Below are positions 22,599 to 26,602 of a stretch of DNA of 26,602 bases, piece by piece. The stretch is from a bacterium. Lineage in GTDB: Bacteria > Fidelibacterota > UBA2242. The notes below the pieces were generated by a model, which was not told the origin of the DNA, searched no databases, and worked only from the letters and a program-made list of their open reading frames with translations. How positions within the stretch are numbered: the stretch's first letter is position 1; the number at the start of each line of letters is the position of its first letter. Made by a program: the position numbers and the translations under genes. Location of the stretch: NCBI GenBank assembly GCA_018895675.1, contig JAHIOG010000380.1:1-26602 (forward strand), read 5' to 3'.

Positions 22599-25034
22599 AT
22601 GTCCGGACCTTTCGTTAATATTGCCTTTCCTTCGTCATTACGACAATTATTCACCTATGGGTTGAAGCAGGATAGAACACTCCCCGTATATCCGGGTCAA
22701 CGAGTTGTTGCGCCCCTGAAAAATGTTCAAACGATCGGCTTCATTGTTGAAACGGATGTGCAAGCGCCCAGGTCCATAAAAATAAAAGATCTCATCGAAA
22801 TCATTGATCCGGAACCATTAATCCCGGTTGATTTATTTAAATTTCTCATAAAATTAGCTAATTATTATCTGGCGACTATCGGAAAAGTTCTATCGGCGGC
22901 TATCCCTTCGGAATACCAGATCCAGAAAAAACGCAGTCTATTTGTCATCGATTCGCACACGGACACCGTTCCCGATGAATTCCTGCAACTTTTTCAGAAA
23001 ATTTCCTCAAACGAATCGGTCCTGCTTTCGAGCCTTGCCGCTCATTATGATCGGGATTTTTTAATTAAAGGAATTGGCGTTCTCAAACAACTCGGGAAAA
23101 TTAGCGAATCACCGGTTTTCAGCCATCCCCGCAGCCAGCGCTGGATCGAAAAAACGGTCAAACTGGCTCCGCACGTAAATATAGAAAATCTGGATATTTC
23201 AAAACGAGCATCGCGCCAACGGGAAATTATTGAAGCGCTTCTCTCAAATAATATAATCAGACATGATGATATCAATCGATATTCATCCAACGCCATGAAA
23301 ACACTTCTGGATAAAGAACTGATCATAATTGAAGAAAATGCCAAAACAGACGATGCTTTCTGGCAAGATTTTCACCCCAAAGATAAGAAAATAGATTTAA
23401 CCAACGAACAGCTACAGGTATTTAATCAAATTCAACCACATATCAAATCTGATAAATTTTCACCCTTCCTATTACAGGGAGTCACGGGCAGCGGCAAGAC
23501 AGAAGTCTATTTGAAATTGATCAATGAAGCTATTTCCATGGGGAAAAGCGCCCTTGTTCTGGTTCCGGAGATTACACTAACAATTCATCTTGCCAGCCGG
23601 TTTCGCGGGGAATTTCAAGACAAGATCGCCGTATGGCACAGTCAATTGAGCGGAAGTCAGCGAAGCATAGTGTGGAAGAAAATCCGTGATGGCGATTACC
23701 CGGTGGTAATCGGAGCCCGCAGCGCAGTTTTATTGCCACTGAAAAATCTCGGGCTTATTATCGTTGATGAAGAACATGACGGTTCTTATAAACAACGGGA
23801 GCAGGAGCCGAAATATCACGCCCGGGATGCGGCGTTAATGCGGGCGGTGGAATGTCGCGCAACCGTAGTGATGGGATCTGCCACGCCAAGCCTTGAAAGC
23901 CTGTATAACGCCGCTACGGGAAAATTCCGAAAAGTCGAATTAAAACTACGGTATTCTAACGCACCGTCCGCAAAAATCGAAATCATAGATATGAAAAAAG
24001 AGTGGAAGGAGACCGGAGATTACAATGCTCCCATTTCCAGAGCGTTGTTAAAAAAAATCGGTGAAAAATTAAAACACGGCGAGCAGGTATTGCTTCTTCA
24101 AAACCGAAGGGGCTATTCAAATGTCGTGTTATGCCCTGATTGCGGATGGGTCCCGCGATGTCGAAATTGTGATATAACACTGACCTATCACAAAATCAAC
24201 TCCAGCATGCAGTGCCACTACTGCAATCTTATGGATGCGCCGCCGGCAATCTGTCCAAAGTGCCAAGCAAATAAATTTCTTTATCCCGGATTTGGAACTC
24301 AGCGAATAGAAACAAAGCTGCAGGAAGTTTTCCCCGATCATTCTATCGTGCGCATAGATATTGATACAACCCGCAAACGGGGATTTGCTCAGCAGGTTAT
24401 GAGAAAATTTGAAAAGGGCGAGATTAATATTATTATTGGCACCCAAATGATTGCCAAGGGTCTTGATTTTCCCAATGTTACTCTTGTTGGCGTTTTAAAT
24501 GCGGATATCGGTTTATTTATGCCCGATTTTCGGGCAAGAGAACGGGTATTTCAATTACTTTACCAGGTTGCCGGTCGTGCCGGAAGAGGTAAAATTCAGG
24601 GAGAGGTGCTTATCCAGACGTTTAACCCGCAGGATATCACGGTGCGCTATGCCATGCAACAAAACATTGCAAAGTTCACCGCCATGGAATTAAACGAGCG
24701 CAATCCCATTAATTATCCGCCGTTTAGTCGGGTTGCGCTGATATTGATCTCCGATTTAAACGATGAACGCGCTTCGCAAACAGCTGAAAATGTGACCCGG
24801 CACTTGAAGCAGCTAAGACGCAAAATGGAGATATTAGGACCAACTCCGGCGCCTTTGAAAAAAATCAAAAACCGCTACCGTTACATAACCATCATTAAAT
24901 CCCGAAAAGAAACAGATCCGAACGGTTCGAATCTCCGGCGTATTCTACATAAATTTATTACATCACCAGCATATCACTCATTCAGCCGCCGGGCGCGAAT
25001 CAGTATTGAAATCGATCCCCTGGATTTACTCTGA
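22599..25034 (+). CDS. priA: Primosomal protein N' (replication restart helicase PriA)
   Basis: This 811-residue 3'-5' helicase reloads the replisome at stalled forks. An N-terminal DNA-binding domain with the PGQRVVAPLKN segment is followed by Walker A GVTGSGKT (294-301, Lys300), ALVLVPEITL, VWHSQLSGSQR, Walker B DEEH (390-393), GSATPSLES, and then the zinc region. Eight cysteines form two clusters: CPDC (512, 515), CRNC (521, 524), CHYC and CPKC. Helicase motifs IIGTQMIAKGLDFPNVTLVG and QVAGRAGRG complete it. Length and domain order are typical. It overlaps the next gene by one base (TGATG). Confidence 0.97.
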   Translation: MSGPFVNIAFPSSLRQLFTYGLKQDRTLPVYPGQRVVAPLKNVQTIGFIVETDVQAPRSIKIKDLIEIIDPEPLIPVDLFKFLIKLANYYLATIGKVLSAAIPSEYQIQKKRSLFVIDSHTDTVPDEFLQLFQKISSNESVLLSSLAAHYDRDFLIKGIGVLKQLGKISESPVFSHPRSQRWIEKTVKLAPHVNIENLDISKRASRQREIIEALLSNNIIRHDDINRYSSNAMKTLLDKELIIIEENAKTDDAFWQDFHPKDKKIDLTNEQLQVFNQIQPHIKSDKFSPFLLQGVTGSGKTEVYLKLINEAISMGKSALVLVPEITLTIHLASRFRGEFQDKIAVWHSQLSGSQRSIVWKKIRDGDYPVVIGARSAVLLPLKNLGLIIVDEEHDGSYKQREQEPKYHARDAALMRAVECRATVVMGSATPSLESLYNAATGKFRKVELKLRYSNAPSAKIEIIDMKKEWKETGDYNAPISRALLKKIGEKLKHGEQVLLLQNRRGYSNVVLCPDCGWVPRCRNCDITLTYHKINSSMQCHYCNLMDAPPAICPKCQANKFLYPGFGTQRIETKLQEVFPDHSIVRIDIDTTRKRGFAQQVMRKFEKGEINIIIGTQMIAKGLDFPNVTLVGVLNADIGLFMPDFRARERVFQLLYQVAGRAGRGKIQGEVLIQTFNPQDITVRYAMQQNIAKFTAMELNERNPINYPPFSRVALILISDLNDERASQTAENVTRHLKQLRRKMEILGPTPAPLKKIKNRYRYITIIKSRKETDPNGSNLRRILHKFITSPAYHSFSRRARISIEIDPLDLL

Positions 25035-25924
25035 TGCAATCGAAACTCATTCTTTTATTATTTCTTAGCGCATTTTTATCTGCCGGAGAACAGCAATTGT
25101 CCGAAGACAACTTTCACATTACTTATCCGGAATCGTGCCGTGAACTGGCAATATATACATTAAACACTCTCCGGGAATTAACTCCTCAATTAACAACAAT
25201 ATTTGGTTCGAAATCAATGCCAATCCGGTTTATTCTTGTCAACTCACGAAAAGAGTTCGAATTGAAAACCGGTTCACATCTGCCGTATTGGACCGGTGCC
25301 GTAACAATGTTTCCCCAAAAAGTCGTCGTTATAAAAACCCCAAACCTTACCCACACAACCCTGCGGCAATACCGCAAAACAATAAGCCATGAACTCGTCC
25401 ATTTAGTCCAGGGATATCATGTGCCGCTTAATATGACGCCGACATGGTTTAACGAAGGATTAGCCGTTTACCTGACAGATCAATTCAATCTGCAAAGTCG
25501 AGTTGTATTGTCCCGGGCAATTGCCAAAAACTCAATTATTCCGTTAGATCGACTGTCTGACTTTCTGCAATATAACCATGTTCAGGCAGAACTGGCATAT
25601 ACCGAAAGCGCCACAGTTATCGAATTTCTGGCCCAGGTGTACGGCACATCGGTTTTGACGGAATTATTCAACATATTATCGGAGAAAAAGGATTTCGACC
25701 AAAGTTTATACCTGGTCACCGACATAGAACCGGGCACTTTGCAGTTTCACTGGAAAAAATATATCACCAGCCGGTACAGATGGATATTTCTGTTGGACAT
25801 TCAATACATAATTTGGTTAATTATACCGGTGCTGGTCATTATTGCCTTTTTTGTCAAAATTAAACGGAACAAAAAAATCTTTCACAAGTGGAATATTGAA
25901 GAAAACGACATGCAGGTAGAATGA
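25034..25924 (+). CDS. Exported peptidase MA-like gluzincin with C-terminal membrane anchor
   Basis: This 296-residue protein has a signal peptide (MQSKLILLLFLSAFLSAGEQ) and a zinc-metallopeptidase core: HELVH at 119-123 and the third ligand Glu141 in WFNEGLAVYL, as in gluzincins of the peptidase MA-like family. A hydrophobic segment near residues 255-276 and a basic stretch (KIKRNKK) follow, so the catalytic domain should face the periplasm, anchored at its C-terminus. The substrate is unknown. It overlaps priA by 1 nt and the PorV/PorQ-like gene by 4 nt, so it is probably translated with that outer-membrane protein; a role in envelope protein processing is possible. Confidence 0.85.
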   Translation: MQSKLILLLFLSAFLSAGEQQLSEDNFHITYPESCRELAIYTLNTLRELTPQLTTIFGSKSMPIRFILVNSRKEFELKTGSHLPYWTGAVTMFPQKVVVIKTPNLTHTTLRQYRKTISHELVHLVQGYHVPLNMTPTWFNEGLAVYLTDQFNLQSRVVLSRAIAKNSIIPLDRLSDFLQYNHVQAELAYTESATVIEFLAQVYGTSVLTELFNILSEKKDFDQSLYLVTDIEPGTLQFHWKKYITSRYRWIFLLDIQYIIWLIIPVLVIIAFFVKIKRNKKIFHKWNIEENDMQVE

Positions 25925-26602
25925 AAAAACACTCGCTATTCCCAATAATATTATTTATGCTGCTCCCGGCAACCGGATTGCATAGTCAAGCGCTGTTCCA
26001 GGGTTTAAACCAACCAATTAATGCCCGTGGCTGGGGCATGGGCGCAGCGACAAGCAGTCAATTCAAAGGCGCTTCCGGAATGTTGTACAATCCCGCTGTC
26101 ATTGCCCGCGCTCCGGAGTTATGGCAACTGAATTACACATCCTTTCCTCTTGATATTGCATCTTCCTCCGCCTTTGCGGTTTTTCACACACCGCTCAAAG
26201 GCAAATTCGGTGTCATGCTCAACTATCTCGATTACGGTTCTTTTACAGAACGGGATATGGACGGGAATGAAACCGGATCGTTTAACGTCAACGACCTTAC
26301 GTTCAGGCTAAGTTATGGCTTACAGCTCACCCGTCGTCTCAGTATTGGTTTAGCATCGGGATATTCACATTCTCAATTAAGCTCTCTGTCCGCCCGCGCA
26401 TTGCTTGGCACCATCGGCATTCAATACTATGACGATGTATCCACCTTGTCAATCGGGATCAGCTATCATAATTTCGGGACGCTGATTGAAGGGTATGCCA
26501 ACGATAACGAGTCGTTACCGCCCACTTTTATTATCGGTGTTTCTAAAAAACTGGAGCATCTGCCGATGATTATATCAATCGACGGATATCAAGCTTATGC
26601 GG
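25921..26602 (+). CDS. PorV/PorQ family outer-membrane protein (partial, cut by window end)
   Basis: The open frame runs off the window after 227 codons. A signal peptide (MKKHSLFPIILFMLLPATG, cleaved near LHSQA) is followed by the PorV/PorQ (UPF0164-like) start: NARGWGMGAATSSQFKGASG then MLYNPAVIARAPELWQ, with FGVMLNYLDYGSF and alternating hydrophobic strands of a beta barrel. Relatives in Bacteroidota take part in type IX secretion or are barrels of unknown use; the same fold is widespread in the FCB group without a type IX system. The ATG overlaps the upstream TGA (ATGA), suggesting coupling to the metallopeptidase. Confidence 0.85.
   Translation, partial: MKKHSLFPIILFMLLPATGLHSQALFQGLNQPINARGWGMGAATSSQFKGASGMLYNPAVIARAPELWQLNYTSFPLDIASSSAFAVFHTPLKGKFGVMLNYLDYGSFTERDMDGNETGSFNVNDLTFRLSYGLQLTRRLSIGLASGYSHSQLSSLSARALLGTIGIQYYDDVSTLSIGISYHNFGTLIEGYANDNESLPPTFIIGVSKKLEHLPMIISIDGYQAYA

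Noticed and set aside
1..26602. CRISPR array, phage genes or a multi-gene defence island
   Set aside because: No regularly spaced repeats, no structural phage genes and no companion defence genes beside the lone truncated restriction enzyme.

Overview
The window reads as bacterial chromosome, about 40-45% GC over most of its length, from an uncultured lineage near the FCB group (Marinimicrobia / Calditrichota / KSB1-like). I infer this from a C-terminal PorV/PorQ-type outer-membrane protein, a SecD with a long periplasmic insert next to a separate SecF, lipoproteins, a complete run of MEP-pathway genes and a single-chain membrane pyrophosphatase. No 16S rRNA is present, so the lineage is a guess.

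Left edge (1-3040) is accessory or disturbed DNA. It holds the N-terminal part of a MurB gene on the plus strand, running tail to tail into a Type IIG restriction-modification gene on the minus strand that has lost its specificity half. Next come a small lipoprotein gene framed by integron-like core sites and a decayed tyrosine recombinase C-terminus of integron-integrase type. The MurB/restriction gene junction near base 230 may be an assembly chimera.

3039-7564: a minus-strand pair (cytochrome c assembly protein CcsA, then a SnoaL-like lipoprotein that probably starts at CTG), a 585-bp gene-free stretch with a 135-bp inverted-repeat element, then a broken L,D-transpeptidase gene with three lesions, followed after 1 bp by an intact Csd4-like M99 peptidoglycan carboxypeptidase.

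7699-26602 is dense core genome, all on the plus strand: secD-secF (terminator), purA, then ruvB-queA-ispD-ispF-dedA-ispE-tRNA-Gln-prs-rplY-pth-hppA-rpsF-rpsR-rplI (terminator), then priA, a gluzincin peptidase and a PorV/PorQ protein cut by the window end. Many junctions overlap by 1-4 bases, so large operons are likely. The core segment joins isoprenoid precursor synthesis (ispDFE) with a DedA-family protein that may recycle the lipid carrier, plus translation quality control and PPi-driven ion pumping. I found no CRISPR array and no clear novel multi-gene defence system. The most notable signals are the decayed integron-like unit, the decayed wall-remodelling pair, the edge chimera and the MITE-like element.
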